NCBI GenBank assembly: GCA_028869995.1
Contig: JAGWQN010000091.1
Span: 37,558 to 101,557 of the forward strand
Direction: 5' to 3'
Source: Rhodospirillales bacterium
Lineage (GTDB): Bacteria > Pseudomonadota > Alphaproteobacteria > Acetobacterales > Acetobacteraceae
Length of the DNA stretch: 64,000 nucleotides
The notes under the pieces were generated by a model. The model did no database searches. It had not been told where the DNA came from and saw only the letters and a list, made by a program, of their open reading frames with translations. A program made the translations under genes and the position numbers. Position 1 is the stretch's first letter. Every line of letters begins with the position of its first letter. Positions 39,204 to 46,949 of the stretch are shown here, in pieces.

Positions 39204-39631
39204 GGTGCCTCCTCGAAGAAGCGTGTGCCGAGGCTGCGGGACTGGCCCCGGAATTCCGCGATCACCATGCCGGCCTCGTCCTCGACGCGGATGTCGTAAA
39301 TCCCGCTGCGCCCGGTGCGTACGCGCTCGACCGCCGTCGCGTTCAGCCGCATGCCGAGCTTGGCCGGGCGCAGAAAGCTGATCGAGGCGCCGGCGGCGAC
39401 GACACGCTCGCCATGCGTGTTGCACGCAAAGGCGAAGGCGGAGTCGGCGAGAGTGAAGATATAGCCGCCGTGGCAGATGCCATGGCCGTTCACCATGGTC
39501 GGCGCGATCGGCATGGAGATCGTGGCTTGCCCCGGCGCCACGCGCTCGAGCCGCATGCCCAGCGCCGGGCTCGCGCGATCCTCGCGCCAGAGGGCGTCCG
39601 CACAGGCCTGCGCCAGCTCCTGAGCGGTCAC
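39200..39631 (-). CDS. paaI: hydroxyphenylacetyl-CoA thioesterase PaaI-like
   Basis: 'MVNGHGICHGGYIFTLADSAFAFACNTHGERVVAAGASISFLRPAKLG' hotdog thioesterase. Confidence 0.9.
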   Translation of the reverse strand: MTAQELAQACADALWREDRASPALGMRLERVAPGQATISMPIAPTMVNGHGICHGGYIFTLADSAFAFACNTHGERVVAAGASISFLRPAKLGMRLNATAVERVRTGRSGIYDIRVEDEAGMVIAEFRGQSRSLGTRFFEEAP

Positions 39632-40434
39632 GTCCGATCATCCCGGTTGCGCGCGCCGCCGAAGCGGGGCGGCCGCTTTTCGCGGAACGCGGCGACGCCC
39701 TCGGCGAAATCGGCACTGAACCCCGCCTGGCGCTGAAGGTCGCGTTCGAGGTCGAGCTGGTCATCGAGCGGCAGCCCGGCGGCCATGGCCTGGCGCGTCA
39801 GCACCAGAGCCTCGGTGGGCCGCTCGGCGACGAGCTGCGCCAGACGTTCCGCTTCCGGCATCAAGGCGTCGTCGGGCAGGCATCGCCAGATCATGCCCCA
39901 CGCCTCAGCCTGCGCCGCGCCGACCGGCTCCGCCAGCAAGGCCAGCGCCCGCGCTCGCGCCGCGCCGACGAGGCGGGGAAGCAGATAGGTTCCGCCGCAA
40001 TCGGGAACCAGCCCGATCGATGAGAAGGCCTGGATGAAGCTCGCCGAACGGCCGGCGAGGACGATGTCGCACCCCAGTGCGAGGTTGGCGCCCGCACCGG
40101 CGGCGATTCCGTTCACCGCCGCGATGGTCGGCACCGGCAGCCGGTGCAGCGCGCGCACCATGGGGTTCCAGCTGGTCTCGATCGCAGCGCCGAGGTCGCG
40201 CCCGGGCTCGAGCCCGGCGGTCAGGTCCGCGCCGGAGCAGAAGCCGCGCCCGGTGCCGGTCAGCACCAGGGCACGGCAGGCGGCATCGCCCGCCGCCGCT
40301 TCCAGAGCGTCGCGCAAGGCGGCGATGGTCGCCGTGTCGAGCGCGTTCATCTTGCCGGGCCGATTGAGCCGGACCAGGTGCCAGTTGCCGCGGTGCTCCA
40401 CCACGATCGGCTGCTCGCCCGCCTGCTGATCCAT
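39628..40434 (-). CDS. enoyl-CoA hydratase/isomerase, PaaG-like
   Basis: 'LNRPGKMNALDTATIAALRDAL', 'GRGFCSGADL', 'AAVNGIAAGAGANLALGCDIVLA'; co-directional with paaI-paaK. Confidence 0.85.
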   Translation of the reverse strand: MDQQAGEQPIVVEHRGNWHLVRLNRPGKMNALDTATIAALRDALEAAAGDAACRALVLTGTGRGFCSGADLTAGLEPGRDLGAAIETSWNPMVRALHRLPVPTIAAVNGIAAGAGANLALGCDIVLAGRSASFIQAFSSIGLVPDCGGTYLLPRLVGAARARALALLAEPVGAAQAEAWGMIWRCLPDDALMPEAERLAQLVAERPTEALVLTRQAMAAGLPLDDQLDLERDLQRQAGFSADFAEGVAAFREKRPPRFGGARNRDDRT

Positions 40435-40524
40435 TGGACGCCTCCCTGAACGAGGGAGCTTAGGCCCTTCGCGTGACGAGCGGGAGAGGGGCGGCTAGGC
40501 TTCGCCCACGCCGGGAGGAAACGC

Positions 40525-42666
40525 ATGACACGAGCCGCGCCGCGCCACCGCGACGACCTCTATACGCATGCCGCGTTGTCGCGCGTGCTGGCGCCGCGCA
40601 GCATCGCCGTCCTCGGGGCGAGCCCGCGGCCCGGCGCCTTCGGGGATCGGGTCATCGCCAACCTGGCGCGCTATGGCGGCGCCGTGCATCCGGTGAACGC
40701 CAAGTATGCGCAGATCCGCGGGCTCGCGTGCCATCCTTCGGTCGCGGCGATCCCCGGCGGCGTCGATTGCGCCGTCATCGTCACGTCGCGCGAGGCGGTG
40801 GAGCCGCTGGCCCGCGAGGCGATCGCGGCCGGCGTCGGCGGCATCGTCGTCTTCGCCTCGGGCTATGCGGAAACGGGCCGTCCCGAACGTGCCGCCGAAC
40901 AGGAGCGGCTCGCCGCCCTGGCGCACGCCTCAGGCGTGCCGATCATCGGCCCCAACTGCATCGGCATCACCGATTACGCGCTCGGCATGCGCATCACCTT
41001 CATGCCCGATGCCGCGATCGCGGCACCGGCGGGGCGCGCGATCGGCGTCGTCAGCCAGTCCGGCGCGCTGGGCTTCGCGCTCGAGCAGGCGGCGCAACGC
41101 GGCGTGGCGATCAGCCATGTGCTCACCAGCGGAAATTCCTGCGACGTCGATATGGCCGACTTTGTCGCCTACCTCGCGGACGATCCCTCCTGCGGCGCGA
41201 TCGCGCTGCTGTTCGAGGGCATGGCCCAGCCGGCACGCCTCGTCAGCGCCGCGCGGCGCGCGGCCGCTGTCGGCAAGCCGCTCGTCGTCTGCAAGATCGC
41301 GACCGGCGACGCCGGCGCGCAAGCCGCGATGTCGCACACGGGCTCGCTCGCGGGGGCCGATGCCGCCTGGCGCGCGGTGCTGGCACGCGAGGGCGCGGTC
41401 GTGGTCGACGATTTCGAGGCGCTGGCCGAGACCGCGAGCTTCTTCCTGAAGGCTCCGGCGCGGCCGTTGGCGACCGGCGTCGCGGTGATCTGCACCTCGG
41501 GGGGCGCCGGCATCATGGCGGCGGACAAGGCGGAGCGCCATTCGGTTCCGCTACCGCAGCCGCGACCCGAGGCGATGGCGGTGCTGGCGGCGCGGATCCC
41601 CGAATACGGCGCGGCGCGCAATCCCTGCGACGTGACGGCCATGGTCCTCAACGACCCCGACAGCCTGAGCGCCTGCGCCCATGCGCTGGCTGCCGACCCG
41701 GCCTATGGCGCGCTGGCGCTTCCCAGCGTCTACGCCTCTCCGCTCGCCGCTGCCCGCGTGCCCTTCTACGGCGCGCTCGCGCGCGAGCACGGCAAGCCGG
41801 TCTGCATCGTCTGGCTGCCGGAATGGCTCGAGGGACCGGGTGCGAACGAGATGGAGCGCGATCCCGATGTCGTGCTGTTCCGCTCGATGGATCGCTGCTT
41901 CGCCTCGATCGCGGCCTGGCACCGGCGCGCGGCCGCTCTCGTGCGTGGCGAACCTGTCCGTGTGGCACCTGCGGTGCGCGACGCCGCCCGCGCGACGCTG
42001 ACCGCCGCCGGTCCCATGCTGGCCGAGCGGGAGGCAAAAGCCCTTCTCGCCGGCTATGGAATCCCGGTGGTGGAGGAGGTGCTGGCGACCAGCGCTGCCG
42101 CGGCCGTGGCGGCTGCGGCGCGGCTCGGTTCCCCTGTGGCGATGAAGATCGAGAGCCCGGATATTCCGCACAAGACAGAGGCCGGAGTGATCCGCCTCGG
42201 CGTTGCGGGCGAGGCGGCCGTGTGCGCGGCCTATGCGGAACTGATGCAGGCGGCCTCGCGCATCGGCGGCGCGCGCATTGCCGGGGTGCTGGTGCAGCCG
42301 ATGGTGCCTCGAGGGATCGAGATCCTGCTCGGCGCGCGGGTGGACCCGATGTTCGGGCCGATGGTCGCGGTGGGGCTTGGCGGTATTTTCGTCGAACTGC
42401 TGCGCGACACCGTGCTCGCGCCGGCACCGCTCGCGCCAGCCGAGGCCAGGGCCATGCTGGAAGGCCTGAGGGGGGCGGCCATCTTTCGCGGCTTCCGGGG
42501 CTTGCCGCCGGTCGATCTCGATCGGCTGGCCGACATCCTCTGCGGCCTGGGCGCCTTCGTCGCGGACCATGCGGACGTGGTGGCCGAGGTGGATATCAAC
42601 CCGCTGATCGCGACGCGCGACGGCCTCGTGGCCGTCGACGCGCTGATCGTGAAGCGGGCGGGCTGA
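40525..42666 (+). CDS. acyl-CoA synthetase (NDP-forming) / acetate--CoA ligase family protein, CoA-binding + ATP-grasp
   Basis: 'APRSIAVLGASPRPGAFGDRVIANL', 'GVVSQSGALGFAL', 'SHTGSLAGADAAWRAV', C-terminal ATP-grasp 'SPVAMKIESPDIPHKTEAGVIRLGV'. Confidence 0.92.
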   Translation: MTRAAPRHRDDLYTHAALSRVLAPRSIAVLGASPRPGAFGDRVIANLARYGGAVHPVNAKYAQIRGLACHPSVAAIPGGVDCAVIVTSREAVEPLAREAIAAGVGGIVVFASGYAETGRPERAAEQERLAALAHASGVPIIGPNCIGITDYALGMRITFMPDAAIAAPAGRAIGVVSQSGALGFALEQAAQRGVAISHVLTSGNSCDVDMADFVAYLADDPSCGAIALLFEGMAQPARLVSAARRAAAVGKPLVVCKIATGDAGAQAAMSHTGSLAGADAAWRAVLAREGAVVVDDFEALAETASFFLKAPARPLATGVAVICTSGGAGIMAADKAERHSVPLPQPRPEAMAVLAARIPEYGAARNPCDVTAMVLNDPDSLSACAHALAADPAYGALALPSVYASPLAAARVPFYGALAREHGKPVCIVWLPEWLEGPGANEMERDPDVVLFRSMDRCFASIAAWHRRAAALVRGEPVRVAPAVRDAARATLTAAGPMLAEREAKALLAGYGIPVVEEVLATSAAAAVAAAARLGSPVAMKIESPDIPHKTEAGVIRLGVAGEAAVCAAYAELMQAASRIGGARIAGVLVQPMVPRGIEILLGARVDPMFGPMVAVGLGGIFVELLRDTVLAPAPLAPAEARAMLEGLRGAAIFRGFRGLPPVDLDRLADILCGLGAFVADHADVVAEVDINPLIATRDGLVAVDALIVKRAG

Positions 42667-42697
42667 CGATCCTCGCCGCCGGGCGTGCTCCCAGGGC

Positions 42698-42749
42698 CTA
42701 GAACACGATCCGATCGGATGGAATCATCCGACCGGATATCGTGCTCTAG
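42698..42749. repeat. imperfect intergenic palindrome between convergent genes (possible dispersed palindromic repeat or bidirectional terminator)
   Basis: CTAGAACACGATCCGATCGGATG-gaat-CATCCGACCGGATATCGTGCTCTAG; arms of 23 and 25 nt; right arm contains the SDR stop codon. Confidence 0.8.
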
Positions 42750-43447
42750 AACCGTTCCACCCAGGGCCGGACTTCGACTTCGTGGCTCCACGCGCTGCGG
42801 TGCTGGTTCAGCGCGTGCCAGGCCGTCTCGGCGACGGCTTCCGGGTCGAGCAGGGAGTCGGGCGCCTCGGCTGGCACCGGGCGCGCGTCGCTGCGGATGC
42901 CGCCATCGATCACCAGGTGCAGCACGTGGATGCCCTTCGGTCCCAGCTCGCGGGCCATCGACTGCGCCAGGCCGCGCAGCGCGAACTTGCCCATCGCGAA
43001 CGGCGCGGACTGGGCGAAGCCCTTCACGCTGGCGCTGGCGCCGGTGAACAGGATGGCGCCGCCGCCGGTGGCCAACATGCGCCGCGCCGCCTGCTGGCCG
43101 ACATGGAAGCCACCCATGGCGCTGACCATGAGCGTATGTGCGACGGCGGAGGCGTCCAGTTCGGCGATGGGACCACGCACCCGTGCGCTCGGGTTGAACA
43201 CGACGAGATCGAGCGGCGGCTGCGTGGCATCGACAGCCGCGAACAGGCGCGCCACGGCGTCGGCGTCGGCGACGTCGCAGGCATGGGCCACGCCGCCCGT
43301 TTGCTCGGCGAGCGCCCCGAGTTTCTCCGGCCGGCGGCTGGCAAGCGCGACCTTGACCCCCGCGGCGGCACAGCGGCGCGCGAGGGACGCGGAAAATCCG
43401 GGACCGGCTCCGACGATCAGGGCGGAACGGAAGGCGGGCGCTGCCAT
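42746..43447 (-). CDS. short-chain dehydrogenase/reductase (SDR)
   Basis: 'ALIVGAGPGFSASLARRCAAAGVKVALASRRPEKL' nucleotide-binding motif; classical YxxxK is atypical ('FAMGKFALRGLAQSMAREL'). Confidence 0.82.
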   Translation of the reverse strand: MAAPAFRSALIVGAGPGFSASLARRCAAAGVKVALASRRPEKLGALAEQTGGVAHACDVADADAVARLFAAVDATQPPLDLVVFNPSARVRGPIAELDASAVAHTLMVSAMGGFHVGQQAARRMLATGGGAILFTGASASVKGFAQSAPFAMGKFALRGLAQSMARELGPKGIHVLHLVIDGGIRSDARPVPAEAPDSLLDPEAVAETAWHALNQHRSAWSHEVEVRPWVERF

Positions 43448-43527
43448 GGTGTCTCCTCTCGGTGCGTCGCCGCTGACATGGCATGGCTCCTGCGCCTAAA
43501 CTAGGCCGGTTTCATGCGAGGGCCGCC

Positions 43528-44187
43528 ATGCCGATGCCGATCATCACCGTCATCTCCGATGTCATCTGCCCCTGGTGCTTCATCGGCAAGCGCCAGCTCG
43601 AGCGGGCCCTGACGGTCCTGGCCGGGCAGGAGCTGGGATTCGCGGTGGCCTGGCATCCCTATCAGCTCAACCCGGACATGCCCGTCGAGGGGGTCGAGCG
43701 CGCCGCCTATCGCGCCGCCAAGTTCGGCAGTCCGGAGCGGGGGCGGGAGATCGACGCGCGCCTCGCCCGCGCCGGGGAGGCGGTCGGCATCGACTTCAAC
43801 TTCTCCGCGATGCGGCGCACACCCAACACCGTTGCGGCGCACCGCGTGATCCGCGCCGCCGGCGCCGAGGGCCGGCAGAACGAGGTGGTGGAACGCCTGT
43901 TCGCCGCCTATTTCCTCGAGGGCCGGGACATCGGCGATCCCGACGTGCTCGCCGCCTGCGATGCCGCGGCCGGCGGCGATGCCGCGGCAACGCGCGCGTT
44001 GCTGGCCTCGGACGCGCATCGGGCCGAGGTGCTGGCCGAGGACCATGCCGCGCGGCGTGCCGGGATTTCGGGCGTGCCCAGCTTCGTCCTGGCGAACCAC
44101 GTGCTTTTCTCCGGTGCGCTGCCGGCGGAGACGATGGCGGAAGCGTTCGCCGAGGCGTGGAAGGTGCTGGGCCGCGACGCCGCCTGA
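43528..44187 (+). CDS. DsbA-family oxidoreductase (FrnE-like)
   Basis: 'VISDVICPWCFIGKRQLERAL' with CPWC motif; 'GISGVPSFVLANHVLFSGALPAETMAEAF'. Confidence 0.9.
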   Translation: MPMPIITVISDVICPWCFIGKRQLERALTVLAGQELGFAVAWHPYQLNPDMPVEGVERAAYRAAKFGSPERGREIDARLARAGEAVGIDFNFSAMRRTPNTVAAHRVIRAAGAEGRQNEVVERLFAAYFLEGRDIGDPDVLAACDAAAGGDAAATRALLASDAHRAEVLAEDHAARRAGISGVPSFVLANHVLFSGALPAETMAEAFAEAWKVLGRDAA

Positions 44188-44206
44188 GGCTTGGCGCGTG
44201 TGGGGG

Positions 44207-44247
44207 GACGCCAGGCGTCGATCAAGAAAATCAATCGAATGATCGAC
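44207..44247. promoter_or_regulatory. inverted-repeat cluster upstream of OFA transporter (candidate operator)
   Basis: GACGCC-A-GGCGTC followed by GTCGATCA-N15-TGATCGAC within a relatively AT-rich intergenic region. Confidence 0.4.
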
Positions 44248-44445
44248 GAAATCATATCCTGGCGTAGCATTCAGAGCGGATAAATTCGCCATCGTCGGAA
44301 CGATCGCGACGTGCGAGTTCGGATTGCCGTCGTTAATTTCTTGAACAATTCGAAATCTGAGATTATGGCGGAACGATGACGTCACGCCCACGCGCGGGCG
44401 AAGGCGGGTCCGTGCGCCAAAAACCAGGGGAGGAAAAGCCGCGTC

Positions 44446-45807
44446 ATGAGCGGATTCTTCGATCGGGCGCATAGCATTGCGCCACCCGACTACAACCGGT
44501 CCCTGATCCCGCCCGCGGCCTTGGCGGTGCATCTCTCGATCGGCTCGGTCTATGCGTTCTCCACCTTCAACCTGCCACTGACGCATCTCCTCGGCGGGGC
44601 CAAGCCCGCGCCGGGCGATTGGACGATCCCCGACGTGCTGTGGATCTTCTCCATCTCGATCCTCGTGCTCGGGCTCGCGGCGGCGGTGTTCGGCCGCTGG
44701 GTGGAACGCGTCGGGCCGCGCAAGACGATGTTCGTCGCCGCCTGCTGCTTCGGCGGCGGCTTCCTGGTCAGCGCGGTGGGCGTCGTCTCGCACCAGCTCT
44801 GGCTGATCTACCTCGGCTACGGCGTGCTCGGCGGCTGTGGCCTCGGCCTCGGCTATATCGGCCCGGTCTCGACGCTGATCAAATGGTTCCCGGACAAGCC
44901 GGGCATGGCCACCGGCATCGCCATCATGGGCTTCGGCGGCGGTGCCTTCATCGCGGGCCCGCTGTCGGTTTCGCTGATGGCATCGTTCAAATCCGCGACG
45001 TCCTCGGGTGTCGCCCCGACCTTCGTGGTCATGGGCATCGCCTACTTCATCATGATGACGTTCGGCGCCCTGATCGTCCGCCTGCCGGCGCCGGGTTGGA
45101 AGCCCGCTGGCTGGACCGCGCCCGCGGTGCCGAAAAAGATGGTGACGACCGCGAACGTGGAGGCTGCGGCCGCGCTGCGCACGCCGCAGTTCTACCTGCT
45201 GTGGCTCGTGCTCTGCATGAACGTCACCGCGGGCATCGCGGTGCTCTCGCAGGCGAGCCCGATGCTGCAGGAAAGCTTCAAGGGCATTTCCCCGGCGGCG
45301 GCGGGTGGTTTCGTGGGCCTGCTGAGCCTGTTCAACATGGCGGGCAGGTTCTTCTGGTCCTCACTCTCCGACCTCATCGGCCGCAAGGCCACCTATGCCT
45401 GTTTCTTTGTCCTGGGCATCGTCCTTTACTGGTTCGCGCCAACCCTGGGTGATGCGGGCGAGCTCGCGCTTTTCGTTTTGGCGATCTGCATCATCATCAG
45501 CATGTATGGCGGCGGCTTCGCGGCGGTTCCCGCGTACCTCAAGGACATCTTCGGCGGCATGCAGGTCGGCGCGATTCATGGCGTGCTGCTGACCGCCTGG
45601 TCGGCGGCGGGCGTGTTCGGCCCGCTGCTCATTGGCCAACTCCGCGCCTATGAGGCATCGCTCGGCATGAAGGGGGCGGAACTCTATGCCAGCACGCTGC
45701 ACGTCATGTGCGGCCTGCTGGTCGTCGGGCTGATCGCCAACCTGCTGATGTCGCCGGTGCACGAAAGGCACCATTACCAGGGTGCCGTCGGACAGGAGGC
45801 CAACTGA
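44446..45807 (+). CDS. OFA-type (oxalate/formate antiporter family) MFS transporter
   Basis: 'AALAVHLSIGSVYAFSTFNLPL', 'GYGVLGGCGLGLGYIGPVSTLIKWFPDKPGMATGIAIMGFGGGAFI' typical of the OFA family. Confidence 0.9.
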   Translation: MSGFFDRAHSIAPPDYNRSLIPPAALAVHLSIGSVYAFSTFNLPLTHLLGGAKPAPGDWTIPDVLWIFSISILVLGLAAAVFGRWVERVGPRKTMFVAACCFGGGFLVSAVGVVSHQLWLIYLGYGVLGGCGLGLGYIGPVSTLIKWFPDKPGMATGIAIMGFGGGAFIAGPLSVSLMASFKSATSSGVAPTFVVMGIAYFIMMTFGALIVRLPAPGWKPAGWTAPAVPKKMVTTANVEAAAALRTPQFYLLWLVLCMNVTAGIAVLSQASPMLQESFKGISPAAAGGFVGLLSLFNMAGRFFWSSLSDLIGRKATYACFFVLGIVLYWFAPTLGDAGELALFVLAICIIISMYGGGFAAVPAYLKDIFGGMQVGAIHGVLLTAWSAAGVFGPLLIGQLRAYEASLGMKGAELYASTLHVMCGLLVVGLIANLLMSPVHERHHYQGAVGQEAN

Positions 45808-45905
45808 TGAGCGCTCGCATGGTCATCTACTGGGCGGTGGTCGGACTTCCGCTCGCCTGGGGCGTCATCCACACGCTGCAATCGGCCGTGGCGCTGTTCA
45901 GGTAG
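45807..45905 (+). CDS. 32-aa single-TM miniprotein (candidate MFS transporter small subunit)
   Basis: MSARMVIYWAVVGLPLAWGVIHTLQSAVALFR*; ATG overlaps the MFS TGA stop (TGATG); not listed with this start in the supplied ORF track. Confidence 0.72.
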   Translation: MSARMVIYWAVVGLPLAWGVIHTLQSAVALFR

Positions 45906-46470
45906 AAGCGTCGGGGCAGGGCAGGCGGAACACCAGTTCCGTTCGCCCTTCCCGGTGCGGATTGGGCATGCGACGCAGCAGCACACCGCCGCTGCGTTCG
46001 ATCACGCGGCGCGAGATCGTGTTGTCCGAATCGCAGCAAATCTCGACGCGCATCATCCCCGCCTCGCGCGCGACGTCCAGCATCAGCCTGAGCGCCCGGC
46101 CGGCATAGCCGCGCCGCCGCTTCCAGGGCACCACCGCATAGCCGATATGGCCGAGCACATGCTCCGGCAGCGCTTCGGTGCCCGGCACGTGACGGAAGTT
46201 GATCGAGCCGGCAAACGCTCCGTCCCACATCCAGCGCACGCAGCCCGGCAGACGTTCCACCACGCGACCGTCCGGAAGCGCGATCGTCTCGCCCGGCTGC
46301 GGCACCAGGCTCCGCAGGAACGCATCGGCGTCGGTGCGGATCGCGTCCAGCTGATCGCCGCTCACGTCGCGGAGCGTGTTGGGCGACCAGCCCGTCTCCA
46401 GGGCCGCGACGTAGCTCGGGAGGTGCTCGTGCGCCGGCACGACGAGTGAAAAGGGCATGGCGTCAGGCAT
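45898..46470 (-). CDS. GNAT-family N-acetyltransferase
   Basis: 'GHIGYAVVPWKRRRGYAGRALRLMLDVAREAGMMRVEICCDSDNTISRRVIERSGG'. Confidence 0.9.
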   Translation of the reverse strand: MPDAMPFSLVVPAHEHLPSYVAALETGWSPNTLRDVSGDQLDAIRTDADAFLRSLVPQPGETIALPDGRVVERLPGCVRWMWDGAFAGSINFRHVPGTEALPEHVLGHIGYAVVPWKRRRGYAGRALRLMLDVAREAGMMRVEICCDSDNTISRRVIERSGGVLLRRMPNPHREGRTELVFRLPCPDAST

Positions 46471-46511
46471 GCGCGCGATGTATCCGTTGAATGATCGTTG
46501 GAAAACCGAGC

Positions 46512-46901
46512 ATGAACGCCCCCAAGGAAGCCGCCCCCAAGGAAGCAGCCAGCGTCCACGCCTGGCACGCTCACGTCTACTACACGCACGAGACCCGCGC
46601 GATCGCGGAGCAACTCCGCGCCTGGGTGGCCGAGCGGCATCCAGCCGCGCGCCTTGGCCGCTGGCACGATGCCAAAGTCGGTCCGCACCCGCAGTCGATG
46701 TATCAGATCGCGTTCGCCGCGGAGGATTTCCCGACGCTCGCGCCGTTTCTCGCGCTCAATCGCCAGGGCCTGACCATCCTGCTCCATCCGCAGACCGGGC
46801 GACCCAAGGACGACCATCTGCTGCACGCGCTCTGGATGGGCACCGTGCTGACGCTCGACGCCACCAACCTGCCGGAGACGGAGCCGCCAGGCGCAGCCTG
46901 A
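46512..46901 (+). CDS. DOPA 4,5-dioxygenase-family protein
   Basis: '[22 protein letters not shown]', '[13 protein letters not shown]', '[23 protein letters not shown]'. Confidence 0.85.
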   Translation: MNAPKEAAPKEAASVHAWHAHVYYTHETRAIAEQLRAWVAERHPAARLGRWHDAKVGPHPQSMYQIAFAAEDFPTLAPFLALNRQGLTILLHPQTGRPKDDHLLHALWMGTVLTLDATNLPETEPPGAA

Positions 46902-46949
46902 TCGCCTGCCCGCGGCCCATCCTCGCGGCAGGCCATGGCGCGGCGGCGG

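Noticed and set aside
36588-39299. 903-aa plus-strand ORF antisense to the methyltransferase-GT fusion and paaK
   Set aside because: Shadow ORF of well-supported minus-strand genes; compositional artefact of high GC.
40473-42701. 742-aa plus-strand ORF overlapping the acyl-CoA synthetase in another frame
   Set aside because: Arg/Gly/Ala-rich shadow frame; the 40525-42666 frame has clear CoA-binding and ATP-grasp motifs.
46533-46562. Short direct repeat (cccccaaggaagcc) in the DOPA-dioxygenase N-terminus
   Set aside because: Encodes only an APKEA repeat at the N-terminus; trivial length with no further copies.
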